Positions 8,248 to 17,606 of a stretch of 64,000 nt of DNA are shown in pieces (position 1 is the stretch's first letter; every line of letters starts with the position of its first letter). The stretch is taken from contig CAMXXV010000002.1 of assembly GCA_947253285.1 (NCBI GenBank), positions 49,098-113,097 on the forward strand. Reading direction: 5' to 3'. The position numbers and the translations under genes are program-made. The notes under the pieces were generated by a model. It made no database searches. It was not told the DNA's origin and worked only from the letters and a program-made list of their open reading frames with translations. This DNA comes from an uncultured Candidatus Saccharibacteria bacterium (GTDB taxonomy: Bacteria > Patescibacteriota > Saccharimonadia > Saccharimonadales > Saccharimonadaceae).

Positions 8248-8315
8248 GCATTGTAATTTACAAAAAATAATCAGTAAATATTATTCACCTATTCACCGCC
8301 AGTAAGTGCTTGTCG

Positions 8316-9122
8316 CTATAAATTCGCCAGCCGACGCCACTCGTCAATACTGAGTTCTTGTGCACGGCGATTCGGATCGATTTGCGCTGCCGTCAGCAGC
8401 TGCTCGGCACGCTCTTTGGTAGTATGCAAGCCAACCGCTAGGCTCGACTTAAGTTTCTTTCGCTTCTCACAAAAACCAGCATTCACCAGCGCAAAGAATT
8501 CTGCTTGCTGCGCCTTCGGTACCAGTGGCTGCGCCCGACGATGCATGATTACCACTTGTGAATCTACCTTTGGCGCGGGAATGAAAAGTTCAGCCGGCAC
8601 GACGATGCCAAGTTCAACCTCAGCAAATAACTGGGCACTAATTGCAATCACCGATAGTTTACCAGGGTGCGCCGCTAGCCGCTCCGCCACTTCCTTTTGC
8701 ACCAACAACACAATGGTTTGCGGTGCGTTATCGGCGGTAAGCAACTTTTTAATAATTTTAGCTGTCAAATTATACGGAATATTAGCCACCACCTTATAGT
8801 CACGTGGCAAACTAGCTAAATCAAAGCGCAAAATATCCTGATTTACCACTGTCACATTTTTTGGCGGCACTTTGAGGTCATCAAATTCCAAGCGCCACTT
8901 CGCAATATTATCAAGCAAGCTATCAGCCAACCGCTGGTCGAACTCCACTGCTGTTACTTGCCCCGCCTTATCGCACAGCTTAGTCGTCAATGTACCAAGC
9001 CCTGGGCCAATTTCCAACACATGGTCAGCAGGCGTCAATGCCGCATAATCCGCTATCTGATGCAACACGGCGTCATCAAATAGAAAATTCTGCCCTAAAT
9101 CCTTATTTGCTTTAATATCCAT
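8316..9122 (-). CDS. rsmA: 16S rRNA dimethyladenosine transferase RsmA (KsgA)
   Basis: Dimethylates two adjacent adenines in the 3' hairpin of 16S rRNA using S-adenosylmethionine, a late small-subunit maturation step. The 268-residue protein begins with K-A-N-K-D-L-G-Q-N-F-L, then the SAM-binding L-E-I-G-P-G-L-G-T-L-T near residues 33-43, and the catalytic N-I-P-Y-N-L-T motif near 115. The C-terminal helical domain follows, so it is full length. ATG 9122 matches the family start and sits one base after the stop of the upstream muralytic gene, with GGTGG about 4 bases before it. The two genes are probably one transcript. Confidence 0.95.
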   Translation of the reverse strand: MDIKANKDLGQNFLFDDAVLHQIADYAALTPADHVLEIGPGLGTLTTKLCDKAGQVTAVEFDQRLADSLLDNIAKWRLEFDDLKVPPKNVTVVNQDILRFDLASLPRDYKVVANIPYNLTAKIIKKLLTADNAPQTIVLLVQKEVAERLAAHPGKLSVIAISAQLFAEVELGIVVPAELFIPAPKVDSQVVIMHRRAQPLVPKAQQAEFFALVNAGFCEKRKKLKSSLAVGLHTTKERAEQLLTAAQIDPNRRAQELSIDEWRRLANL

Positions 9123-9123
9123 C

Positions 9124-10311
9124 CTACCACCAGTGTTGCTGCCGCCATCTATTGTACGAATTTTGCCAACCGCCATACCGCTGATTGGCGTAGCCGGTAA
9201 AGTGACGCAACTGACACACCGGATCAACCTGCCAGTTTGGGCAGCTCGCCGACAAGCTAGCTGGCGAAGTCTGGCCAAGCCCCACATATTTACCAGTTCG
9301 ATTGCGCGAAGCTGGATTCCAACCCGATTCATGCGTCATAATGTAGTCAACATAACCATAGTCGCTTGGGTCAATCCCCGCCGCTGCCATCCAATCAGTA
9401 TGGCTGCCAGATGGCAACTCTACCTTCGTGCCAACCACTTCAACGTGATTGGTTGGCTGCACCGTAACAACTTCGTTGATTTTTACTTTATTCTTAGTAC
9501 CATCTGGTCCAATTACAATCTGATAAACCACCGTCTTTTTGCCATTATTGCCACCTGCAAGCACCTCGTGGTAACCTACCTTTTTAGTGTTATCTTGGCG
9601 TGTCTCAGTACCCATCGGAATGTCTTCAGTTTCCTCGACAATCGACTCGCCCTTCCGCATCACGCTAAAAACTGGCATATTGTCCGTAAGCCGCGTATTG
9701 ATATCCACTGATACTTGGTCGCTCGCCTGCAAATAAATCCCCGCCTCACGCAGCATCTCACCCACGGTAGCCTTAGTGGTATAAATATTAATCAAACTAC
9801 TGTAAAGATAAACCCGTACTTGATGTGCTCGCTTAATTTCCACTTGTTCGCCCGCACCGCCATTGGCCACAAAATCACGTACCAATTTAGTACGCACTTT
9901 ATCACCCGGCCGCAAGTCCTGTGCCTTGCCGGCAATCTTTGCTTGGTCAGTACTAGAAGTCACCACACGATATTTTTTGTTACCCTCCACTACTGTAACC
10001 GGCCGCGCCCGCTTCACGTTAATCACAATTACCGAACCCTTCAGCTCCGACTGTAATGGCGGGTCAGTCTGATCGCCATTATTTAGCTTGATATTGAGGT
10101 CTTTTAAGGCTTGCGCCACCGTCTTAGCCTGTGTAATCGTTGTTCGCTCTACACCACTGTCATAAGCAGTCACTGTTTTACTATCTAAACTAGCCGTCGC
10201 CGCCAAAGCCGGCAATGGCAAAGCAATACTAATAGCAAATAATGCAGGCAGCAAAGTGACTACCGCCCCCAGCCAAGTATTCAGATAAGAGCGCATTACT
10301 TTTATCATCAC
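9124..10311 (-). CDS. Secreted Rpf/YabE-like muralytic protein (DUF348-G5-transglycosylase-like)
   Basis: 395 residues with a signal peptide or membrane anchor at about 10-37 ending near A-L-A-A. Two DUF348-type repeats (about 40-90 and 165-215; the first contains the T-V-A-Q-A-L-K-D-L pattern) precede a G5 domain (about 215-290). The C-terminal lysozyme-like segment has H-E-S-G-W-N-P near 327, with Cys pairs in S-C-P-N-W and P-V-C-Q-L. The order matches actinobacterial Rpf and Bacillus YabE-type wall-cleaving proteins, so it probably cuts peptidoglycan outside the cell, either its own or a host's. The glutamate in H-E-S-G-W is the likely catalytic acid. The start is uncertain: GTG 10311, ATG 10308 or ATG 10296, with TATAAT at 10320-10325. 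Confidence 0.88.
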   Translation of the reverse strand: MMIKVMRSYLNTWLGAVVTLLPALFAISIALPLPALAATASLDSKTVTAYDSGVERTTITQAKTVAQALKDLNIKLNNGDQTDPPLQSELKGSVIVINVKRARPVTVVEGNKKYRVVTSSTDQAKIAGKAQDLRPGDKVRTKLVRDFVANGGAGEQVEIKRAHQVRVYLYSSLINIYTTKATVGEMLREAGIYLQASDQVSVDINTRLTDNMPVFSVMRKGESIVEETEDIPMGTETRQDNTKKVGYHEVLAGGNNGKKTVVYQIVIGPDGTKNKVKINEVVTVQPTNHVEVVGTKVELPSGSHTDWMAAAGIDPSDYGYVDYIMTHESGWNPASRNRTGKYVGLGQTSPASLSASCPNWQVDPVCQLRHFTGYANQRYGGWQNSYNRWRQQHWW

Positions 10312-10319
10312 GTAATATT

Positions 10320-10325
10320 ATTATA
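10320..10325 (-). promoter_or_regulatory. Extended -10 box before the Rpf-like gene
   Basis: TGC-TATAAT ends 8 bases before GTG 10311 and 11 before ATG 10308, so the transcript is leaderless or has a leader of a few bases. Confidence 0.55.
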
Positions 10326-10340
10326 GCACACTTTAACAAT

Positions 10341-12521
10341 CTAGCTAATTTTTACGAGCGGCGCGTACTCAAGATTAATGCTACGAATACGCGAGGTAAA
10401 CTGCACTTTCACCGTCGAACCATTCACCGCTAGCACCGTGCCATCACCAAACATCTGGTGGCGCACACGGTCACCGACATTAAGCGCCTCATTTTCATAT
10501 TCATAATGTGGCTCCTGATTATCCACTGGACGGCGTATCGCCCAGTCTGTATTATCACTAACATGACGATAATCATCATACTGGTCGTAATTGTTATATG
10601 TCGGCTTCACCGGCTCACCCTTAATGTCGCTTAAGAATTGTGATGGCATATTGTACTGCACTCGGCCATTCATCACTCGGCTTCGCGCATAGCTAAGAGT
10701 TAGCTCCTCCTTGGCACGTGTCATACCGACATAACAGAGTCGACGCGCCTCCTCAAGCGCCGAATCAGTCAGTAAGTCTCGCGCACTTGGAAATAGCCCA
10801 TCCTCCATTCCCACCAGATAAACCACTGGAAATTCCAACCCCTTCGCAGCGTGCATGGTCATTAAGTTTACCGCATGGTCATGATTAATATCATCCACTC
10901 CCGACACTAGCGCCACCTCCTCAAGAAAGCTCGCCAAATCACCGTACTGTTTAGCATCACTCACTAGTTCCTCAACATTCTCAACTTTGGCGCGCCCTTG
11001 GTCGGTGCCGTCATCCAAATATTCCCGGTACTTCGTCGCCTCAATTAAATCCGTTAATAGTTGATCCGGTGTAACCAGTGCTGCTTGTTCGACCAATTTG
11101 CCAAACAGCTCGCCCAGTGCCTGCAGCTCCTTACGAGCACGCGGTGTCAAATCATTGCATAAATCTACTTGCTGCAATGCCTCAACCACTGATTGCTCCG
11201 TTTGTGCACGCCACTTCAAAAATCGGTCAACCGATACCTCGCCAAGGCCACGTTTCGGCACATTGACAACGCGACGAAAGCTAACCCCATCATACGGCTG
11301 ATAAATAATACGTAAATACGCCAGTAAGTCCTTGATTTCAGCGCGGTCATAGAAGCGCAACCCGCCAATGATTTTATAAGGCAGAGCTAATTTACGAAAC
11401 ATTTGCTCAAAGGCACGCGACTGAGCGTTAGTGCGGTAAAGAATCGCAAAATCATTATACTGTCGTGCTCCCACGGCGTGCGCCGTCTGAATTTGCAAAC
11501 CAATCGTCTCAGCTTCGTTTAGCTCGTTATACGCCTCAATAAATTGCACCGGTTCGCCATCACCCGCCTTTGTCCAAAGTTGCTTATCGCTTCGCTGTGT
11601 ATTTTTCACAATAACATTATGTGCCGCATTTAAAATATTGCCGGTCGAACGATAATTTTGCTCCAACTTTACTACTTTAGCGCCAGAAAAATCCTGCGAA
11701 AAATTTAGAATATTCGTAAAGTCTGCACCGCGCCAGCTATAAATCGACTGCCAATCATCACCCACCACACAAATATTATTTTTACCATTCAACAGCAACT
11801 TAATTATTTGGTACTGAAGATGGTTAGTGTCCTGATACTCGTCAACCAAAATATACTTAAATTGCTCCCGCAGACGCTTGCGCACCTCTGGCGAATCGTG
11901 TAGCAACCGATGTGACTCCACCAACAAGTCATCAAAGTCCAATGCACGCTGCTTGCGGCGTTGTTCTTCGTAACGCCGATAAACCTCATAAATAGTCCGC
12001 CAGTAAGGATTATTTGCTTTTTTATTGTAGTCCTCTAGGCTATCACCTGCATTCTTACTGTTAGAGATAGTAGAAGCAATCGACTTCGGCGTAAATTGCC
12101 TGTCCGATATCGCAAAATCCTTCATAATATTCCGAATCAGCGTTATTTTATCGGCTTCATCAAAAATTACAAAATTAGTCGGGACATCAATCGCCTCGCC
12201 ATACAATCGCAATAACTTTACAGCAATGGAATGAAATGTACCCATCCAGGGCATAAATGAACGGTAGTTTGGCTGATGTAGCAGCGTCGCCAACCGCTCA
12301 CGCATCTCGCCCGCTGCCTTATTGGTGAATGTTACCGCTAAAACGTCTTGTTCAGTCGCCAAATGATTCAATAAAATATAAGCGATGCGATGAGTTAAGG
12401 TCTTAGTTTTACCCGAGCCAGCACCTGCAATCACTAAAAGCGGCCCTTCAGTACACTGCACCGCTTCACGTTGTTTGGTATTTAACCCCTCTAAGACACT
12501 ATCGCCCGCACCATCTAACAT
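10341..12521 (-). CDS. pcrA: UvrD/PcrA/Rep-type superfamily 1 DNA helicase
   Basis: 3'-5' DNA helicase acting in repair and replication-conflict removal. The 726 residues contain all SF1A motifs: Q-motif L-N-T-K-Q-R-E-A-V at about 12-20, Walker A A-G-A-G-S-G-K-T near 33-40, Walker B D-E-Y-Q-D-T-N near 230, motif III G-D-D-W-Q-S-I-Y-S-W-R-G-A, motif IV Y-R-S-T, and motifs V-VI in M-T-M-H-A-A-K-G-L-E-F and V-G-M-T-R-A-K-E-E-L. The C-terminus ends in a small beta domain (G-D-R-V-R-H-x-x-F-G-x-G-x-V) as in PcrA. The single UvrD-like gene of many small genomes covers all these roles. Its own TAAAAT sits in the short gap after the acidic-protein stop. Confidence 0.95.
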   Translation of the reverse strand: MLDGAGDSVLEGLNTKQREAVQCTEGPLLVIAGAGSGKTKTLTHRIAYILLNHLATEQDVLAVTFTNKAAGEMRERLATLLHQPNYRSFMPWMGTFHSIAVKLLRLYGEAIDVPTNFVIFDEADKITLIRNIMKDFAISDRQFTPKSIASTISNSKNAGDSLEDYNKKANNPYWRTIYEVYRRYEEQRRKQRALDFDDLLVESHRLLHDSPEVRKRLREQFKYILVDEYQDTNHLQYQIIKLLLNGKNNICVVGDDWQSIYSWRGADFTNILNFSQDFSGAKVVKLEQNYRSTGNILNAAHNVIVKNTQRSDKQLWTKAGDGEPVQFIEAYNELNEAETIGLQIQTAHAVGARQYNDFAILYRTNAQSRAFEQMFRKLALPYKIIGGLRFYDRAEIKDLLAYLRIIYQPYDGVSFRRVVNVPKRGLGEVSVDRFLKWRAQTEQSVVEALQQVDLCNDLTPRARKELQALGELFGKLVEQAALVTPDQLLTDLIEATKYREYLDDGTDQGRAKVENVEELVSDAKQYGDLASFLEEVALVSGVDDINHDHAVNLMTMHAAKGLEFPVVYLVGMEDGLFPSARDLLTDSALEEARRLCYVGMTRAKEELTLSYARSRVMNGRVQYNMPSQFLSDIKGEPVKPTYNNYDQYDDYRHVSDNTDWAIRRPVDNQEPHYEYENEALNVGDRVRHQMFGDGTVLAVNGSTVKVQFTSRIRSINLEYAPLVKIS

Positions 12522-12527
12522 GACTCT

Positions 12528-12533
12528 ATTTTA
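12528..12533 (-). promoter_or_regulatory. Extended -10 box of pcrA, leaderless spacing
   Basis: TGA-TAAAAT ends exactly 6 bases before the pcrA ATG. The TG extension falls in the stop codon of the upstream gene. Confidence 0.6.
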
Positions 12534-14060
12534 TCACTTTAAAGAGTTAATTAGGTGGTCAAGATTACCAGTCAAATACAAATAAACGCCAACACCCGAA
12601 AGCACAACCAGCACCACTAAACAAATCACAATCCAAGTCCAAGCTGAGCGTGAATGCTTATCCACCAGCTGCAAATCATCAAATGGCGAATTTATGTCCT
12701 CGTCATCATCACGACTAGAGTTATGACGAGTAGTGCGCATAGTACGCGTCATCGTATCCAATGTCGCCTTTGGCCGGCGTGGCAAAGTGTGTTTTGCTAG
12801 CATCTGTTGCTGCTCGCGTCTAGTTTGCATATCACTAATAAAACTATCGATAAAGCCATCCTTAGTATCAGCCACGTTGTGTTTTGCTGGTTTAGATTGA
12901 TTGCTTGTATGCACATGTTTTACCTCTGATGCATCATCTGGCTGCGACACTACAGTAACAGCTTTCGTGTGGTTACTAGCACCTGCCAAGCCAAGCGGCG
13001 CCTTCTTAACCTTCACCCCCTCTAAAAACGGCGATTCATACGGCTTTTCATCTGGTAGACTATCCCCCGCTAGCGGAGTCACCACTTCTTCCATCGGACG
13101 AGGTTGACGCAAAGCATGACGTGACAAACGCTGGCTATAATGCACTGAACGACGGTTCGACTTGACGGACTGGTCATCCTCGTCAAATTCTGCTTCATCT
13201 GGCTCTTGCCGCTCTGATTCGTCTTCGTCGTCATCCGTAGCTAATTTAGACTTATGATTATCATCGAGCTTTTCATCTTGCTTAGCTTCTTGAGGTTTTT
13301 CTGACGCGGCAACCCCTTTCTCATTCTCGGGCTTAGGCTTAACATCCTCTGATGAGTTGGTCTCAGGTTTGACTTCGGTTTTAACTTCAGTCTCAGTCTC
13401 AACTTTATCCTCTTCAACTGCCGACTTTACTATTGTTGCTTCAGACTCAACTTCGGCTTTAGTCTCAACTTCAGGCTTATCTTCAGACTTATCAGTGGTA
13501 TCTGATTTAGAACTAGCTTCGCGATCTAATTCATGGTCTGATTTAGATTTTTTAGCCTCAGCGTCTAATGCTTTTACTGACTGATTTGCTGAAGTATCGA
13601 CCGCTGGTTCATCTTTTAATTCAACCTTCTTTTTAGTTGGCTCTGATTCATCAGTTACCTCAACTGATTGCTGCGACACTTCTTTGTTGTCGTCAGCACT
13701 AGCTTCTTCGGCTAACTTACGTAATTTAGCTGCTTGGTGCATTTTGCGCTCTTCAATCATCCGCTGATTGATTTCTGCCGCCAACTTTTTACGCCGCGCC
13801 ATCACAATTGCTCGAGCGTCCTCTGGTGAAATCGTACTGATTACCTTATCCGAGGCCACATCCATTGCCTTAGTTTTGACAATCTTCACCTCGGAGGTTT
13901 GTTCAGTATGAGACTCATGAGGACTATCGGGAGTTTTTTCTTGAGTTTGAGGAACATTCTTAACCGTATCATCGGCCTCTAGTCGATGTTCAGGCTCTGT
14001 CAGACCATCCGACATCTCCTTGATTACTCGGTCAAGCTCCTCAAAATCAAAATCAGCCAT
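12534..14060 (-). CDS. Acidic, low-complexity tail-anchored protein
   Basis: I do not recognise this 508-residue protein. After a short N-terminal segment (A-D-F-D-F-E-E-L-D) it is mostly disordered and rich in Glu, Lys, Asp, Ser and Thr, with repeated E-V-K and E-T-E-type runs at about 110-290. A basic stretch precedes a single hydrophobic helix at about 473-496 (W-T-W-I-V-I-C-L-V-V-L), and only about a dozen residues follow. That places nearly the whole protein in the cytoplasm. It overlaps the tpiA stop by 8 bases and so is translated with pyk, pgk and tpiA. A scaffold or membrane tether is possible but unproven. Confidence 0.8.
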   Translation of the reverse strand: MADFDFEELDRVIKEMSDGLTEPEHRLEADDTVKNVPQTQEKTPDSPHESHTEQTSEVKIVKTKAMDVASDKVISTISPEDARAIVMARRKKLAAEINQRMIEERKMHQAAKLRKLAEEASADDNKEVSQQSVEVTDESEPTKKKVELKDEPAVDTSANQSVKALDAEAKKSKSDHELDREASSKSDTTDKSEDKPEVETKAEVESEATIVKSAVEEDKVETETEVKTEVKPETNSSEDVKPKPENEKGVAASEKPQEAKQDEKLDDNHKSKLATDDDEDESERQEPDEAEFDEDDQSVKSNRRSVHYSQRLSRHALRQPRPMEEVVTPLAGDSLPDEKPYESPFLEGVKVKKAPLGLAGASNHTKAVTVVSQPDDASEVKHVHTSNQSKPAKHNVADTKDGFIDSFISDMQTRREQQQMLAKHTLPRRPKATLDTMTRTMRTTRHNSSRDDDEDINSPFDDLQLVDKHSRSAWTWIVICLVVLVVLSGVGVYLYLTGNLDHLINSLK

Positions 14061-14835
14061 TAGCTAAATTCTCCTGTTTAGCAACTTCAGCCGCTGTGTC
14101 AACTAGGTGCGCAAATTCTGGCGCAATCAAGCTATTGTGCCCAACTAGCAAGCCATTCACACCCTTAGCTGATAAATAATCACGGTCATTCATATTACTA
14201 ATACTACCACCATACAGCACCGGCACCTTAGCTGCAGCCGCACGACCAAACATATGCGCCACTTGAGCACGAATGATACTAACCGCTTCTTCAACATCTT
14301 TTACCTGTGGTGTGCAGCCCGTACCAATTGCCCAAACTGGCTCGTAAGCAATCAGCACGCCGTCCAATTCATCTGAACTAATATTCATTAGCCCTGACGC
14401 TACTTGGTCGTTCAACACATGTTGCGTATCGCCATCATTGCGTTCAAGCTCAGTTTCACCAACACACAAAATCGGTGATAATTCATTACGTACCGCAGCT
14501 TGCACTTTAAATCTGATATCGCGGTCATCTTCATCAAAAATGTTGCGTCGCTCACTATGACCAATTAGCACATATTGAGCCAAACCACGAAGCTGTGTTG
14601 CACTAACTTCACCTGTAAAAGCACCGCCGTCACGCCAATAACAATTCTGCGCGCCCAACTTAAGCTGACGGTGATTGATTTGCAATGAGACTGGTTCAAG
14701 TGCCAAAAAGCCTGGGCAAATCACCGTTTCAACATCACGTCGAATCGGTACCACTTGCGCCAACTTAGCCACAAACAATGAAGCCTCGTGCACATTGAGG
14801 TTCATCTTCCAATTACCAATAATATACTTCTTCAT
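14053..14835 (-). CDS. tpiA: Triosephosphate isomerase
   Basis: Interconverts dihydroxyacetone phosphate and glyceraldehyde 3-phosphate in the cytoplasm. The 260-residue protein shows G-N-W-K-M-N at 7-12 (catalytic Lys), G-H-S-E-R-R near 95 (electrophilic His), the catalytic Glu in Y-E-P-V-W-A-I-G-T-G near 168, and the phosphate-binding Y-G-G-S-I and G-L-L-V-G-H loops. Usual family length. A GGGGG run lies a few bases before the ATG, after an upstream TAAAAT about 20 bases away, so it can be transcribed alone as well as from the pyk-pgk transcript. It overlaps the acidic gene downstream. Confidence 0.97.
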   Translation of the reverse strand: MKKYIIGNWKMNLNVHEASLFVAKLAQVVPIRRDVETVICPGFLALEPVSLQINHRQLKLGAQNCYWRDGGAFTGEVSATQLRGLAQYVLIGHSERRNIFDEDDRDIRFKVQAAVRNELSPILCVGETELERNDGDTQHVLNDQVASGLMNISSDELDGVLIAYEPVWAIGTGCTPQVKDVEEAVSIIRAQVAHMFGRAAAAKVPVLYGGSISNMNDRDYLSAKGVNGLLVGHNSLIAPEFAHLVDTAAEVAKQENLANG

Positions 14836-14896
14836 ATGCCCCCTAATTAATACTATTTTAACATAAGCACGAGACTATTCAAAATACAAAATACAA

Positions 14897-16129
14897 CTAT
14901 AGCCGCCAAAGTAGCGCTGCAATACCCGGCAAAGTCTGACCCGACATTAGCTCCAAGCTGGCGCCACCACCGGTCGAGACATGAGTGAAGCTACCGCCAT
15001 GCTTACTATCCCAGTTACGCACAAAATCTGCTGTATCACCACCACCGATGACACTAGTAATTTTCGGGTCACGCACTAGACTCATCGCAAGGCGCGCTGA
15101 ACCATGAGCAAATTGCTGACGCTCAGCCATGCCGAGCGTACCATTCCAAATTACAGTACCACTGCTAGCTACTAAACGGTCAATTACATTAATGGTCTTC
15201 TCGCCCAAATCATAGATAACATTCCCATCTACTACTTGAGTTAAGCTAACCTCGCGGCGTGGGTCATCTAAACTACCATGCTCCGCAATCGCCACATCGC
15301 GCGGCAAAATAAACTTTTCGTCAAACGCGTCACCATACTTGTCGTGCGCCAGCTGCAAGATATCCGCCACGATGTCATCCACGCCGTCTTCCACCAAGCT
15401 GGCACCCACGTTGTAACCAAGGTGCTTTAGAAAATTATTTGCTAGAGCACCACCAACAACCACATTGTCAGCCGTTTCAATGAATTTCTTCACTAGTGGA
15501 ATCTTGTCGCTAATCTTAGCACCGCCGATAATAGCCGTCATTGGCCTCCGCGGTTGGTCAACTGCCTGCTTAATTGCAACATATTCGCGCTCAAGCAACA
15601 AACCTGCTACCGCTGGTAAGTATTCGGTAATTGAGGCCGTTGAGGCATGGGCACGGTGCACAACACCAAAACCATCCTGCACAAACACCTCGGCGTGCGT
15701 ATCGGTCGCCAAAGCCTTAGCAAAGGCTGGGTCATTCGCCTTCTCTTCTTTATGAAAGCGCAGATTCTCTAGTAAAATAATCTCACCTTCAGTCTGTTTG
15801 GCGGTCGCCTGCTGTACTTCTTCACCAATACAGTCATTTAAGAAACGCACTGTAATATCTAGTTTTGCCGCCAAAGCGCGCGCAACTGGCGCCAATGAAA
15901 ACTGCTTATCCGCCGCGCTCTTCGGTCGCCCCAGGTGTGACATAACTACCACTTTAGCGTGGCGCGCCAACAAATATTTTAAAGTCGGCAACGACGCCTC
16001 GATACGAAAATCGTCCGAAATTTGCCCCTGCTCGTTCAGTGGCACGTTATAATCCGCACGCACCAGCACATGCTTGCCCTGGACGTCGATATCTCGAACT
16101 GTCTGATATGGAAAAGTTACTTCGCTCAT
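14897..16129 (-). CDS. pgk: Phosphoglycerate kinase
   Basis: Makes ATP from 1,3-bisphosphoglycerate. 410 residues, normal length for bacteria. The N-terminal substrate site shows R-A-D-Y-N-V-P, S-H-L-G-R-P near 65-70, and L-E-N-L-R-F-H-K-E-E near 118. The nucleotide site shows G-G-A-K-I-S-D-K-I and the C-terminal G-G-G-D-T-A-D-F loop with S-T-G-G-G-A-S-L-E-L. A GGGGGGG Shine-Dalgarno run lies 4 bases before the ATG, 9 bases after the pyk stop, so it is translated from the pyk transcript. Glyceraldehyde-3-phosphate dehydrogenase is not in this window. Confidence 0.97.
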   Translation of the reverse strand: MSEVTFPYQTVRDIDVQGKHVLVRADYNVPLNEQGQISDDFRIEASLPTLKYLLARHAKVVVMSHLGRPKSAADKQFSLAPVARALAAKLDITVRFLNDCIGEEVQQATAKQTEGEIILLENLRFHKEEKANDPAFAKALATDTHAEVFVQDGFGVVHRAHASTASITEYLPAVAGLLLEREYVAIKQAVDQPRRPMTAIIGGAKISDKIPLVKKFIETADNVVVGGALANNFLKHLGYNVGASLVEDGVDDIVADILQLAHDKYGDAFDEKFILPRDVAIAEHGSLDDPRREVSLTQVVDGNVIYDLGEKTINVIDRLVASSGTVIWNGTLGMAERQQFAHGSARLAMSLVRDPKITSVIGGGDTADFVRNWDSKHGGSFTHVSTGGGASLELMSGQTLPGIAALLWRL

Positions 16130-16138
16130 TTACCCCCC

Positions 16139-17554
16139 CTAAATATTTAGTAACCGAATTGCATCAGCGCATGGCGCCTCATTAACCAACTGCTGCACCA
16201 AGACCACGCGGGCGTGCTCTTTACCAAAGAAGCCTTCTTGCACCAAGCGACGAGCAAGTTGCTCCGCTTCGCCACGCTGCCCTTGATAACTTCGCGTATT
16301 AAATAGTAGGCTCGTACGATTCACAATACGCTTAGTTGGCGCCACAGCAATAATCAATGTCTCTGGGCGATGCACCGCCACATTGCGTGCCATTACACCA
16401 TCAGCGGTTTCAACTACAATTGCATCAGCCTGCGCTTCACGCGCCAAAGTAATCGCCGCCTGTGCCATAGCATCACGGTCAGGGTCAGTGCCCCGTCGCT
16501 CATAGAGGTCGTACACTGGTTGGTGCTGTTGTGTATATTGCAATACCTTATTCATCACCGTCACAGCTTCAAGTGGATATTGCCCCATCGCAGTCTCATC
16601 AGATAGCATCACTGCATCAGCGCCTTCAATTGCCGCCGTCGCAACGTCATTAACCTCAGCACGCGTTGGCTCTGGGTTCTCTACCATCGAGCCCAACATC
16701 TGCGTTGCCACAATACATGGCTTGCAGTACTTCTGGCAAAGCTCAATAATCCGGCGTTCAACAATCGGCACAATTTCCATACCAGCTTCCACGGCAAGGT
16801 CACCGCGCGCTACCATCATACCGTCAGCTTCCTTTACGATATCCTCAAGATTAGCTGGGTCAGCACCCGATTTAGTCTCTAGCTTAACAATAATCGGACG
16901 GTCGCTCCCTTTTGAGCGAATAATTTCACGCAATTTACGCACATCATCAGCATGGTGAATAAATGAAATTGCCGTGTAATCAATATCTTGTGTCAAACCC
17001 CAATCAAGGTCTTCTAAATCCTTCGGCGTCAAAACTGGCGCTTTACCGCCCTTCATATCTGGCAAATTAATCGCCTTGTGTGAGATGATGTAGCCCGGGT
17101 TCTGCGCCTTAACCCATACCGTCTTACCTTCAATCGACTGAACAATCGTCTTGATTTTGCCATCGAACAAATAAATCGCGTCACCTGGCTCACATTTGTC
17201 GCTTAAGTCATACTGTGAAGGCAAATTATTACCGCCATCATGTGTAATACCATAAGTCAATCCCAACACGTCGCCGGTCTTAATGTCGTACCGCATATCG
17301 TCCTTCAACTCGCCAAAACGAATCTTCGGCCCTTGTAAATCTTGTACGATTGCAATGTGTCGACCTAACTTTGCCTCAATTTCACGGATATGGCGAATTT
17401 CGCCCAAGCGCTCTTCTTCAGTACCATGACTAAAATTCATCCGGCAAGCATTCACGCCGGCGCGAATAATCTTTTCTAACATCGCGGGGTCATCTACCGC
17501 TGGCCCAATCGTGGCCAAAATTTTCGTTCGTTTAATTGTATCAATATGTGCCAT
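16139..17554 (-). CDS. pyk: Pyruvate kinase
   Basis: Converts phosphoenolpyruvate and ADP to pyruvate and ATP. 471 residues, the standard length without the extra C-terminal PEP-utiliser domain seen in some Firmicutes. Visible motifs are T-K-I-L-A-T-I-G-P-A near 10-19, M-N-F-S-H-G near 39, the metal-site E/K region I-I-V-K-L-E-T-K-S-G near 220, and V-A-R-G-D-L-A-V-E-A-G. The C-terminal regulatory domain is present. A leader with AGGAGAG about 8 bases before the ATG, and an upstream TACAAT, make it the promoter-proximal gene of pyk-pgk-tpiA. Confidence 0.97.
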   Translation of the reverse strand: MAHIDTIKRTKILATIGPAVDDPAMLEKIIRAGVNACRMNFSHGTEEERLGEIRHIREIEAKLGRHIAIVQDLQGPKIRFGELKDDMRYDIKTGDVLGLTYGITHDGGNNLPSQYDLSDKCEPGDAIYLFDGKIKTIVQSIEGKTVWVKAQNPGYIISHKAINLPDMKGGKAPVLTPKDLEDLDWGLTQDIDYTAISFIHHADDVRKLREIIRSKGSDRPIIVKLETKSGADPANLEDIVKEADGMMVARGDLAVEAGMEIVPIVERRIIELCQKYCKPCIVATQMLGSMVENPEPTRAEVNDVATAAIEGADAVMLSDETAMGQYPLEAVTVMNKVLQYTQQHQPVYDLYERRGTDPDRDAMAQAAITLAREAQADAIVVETADGVMARNVAVHRPETLIIAVAPTKRIVNRTSLLFNTRSYQGQRGEAEQLARRLVQEGFFGKEHARVVLVQQLVNEAPCADAIRLLNI

Positions 17555-17585
17555 TATTTATCTCTCCTATCTGGCACTATTGTAG

Positions 17586-17606
17586 CACAAAAAGCGCAAG
17601 CGCTTA
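17586..17606 (-). terminator. Terminator after the response regulator gene
   Basis: On the minus strand AAGCGCTTGCGCTT folds into a tight hairpin followed by TTTG. It begins inside the stop codon of the receiver gene and separates it from pyk. Confidence 0.6.
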
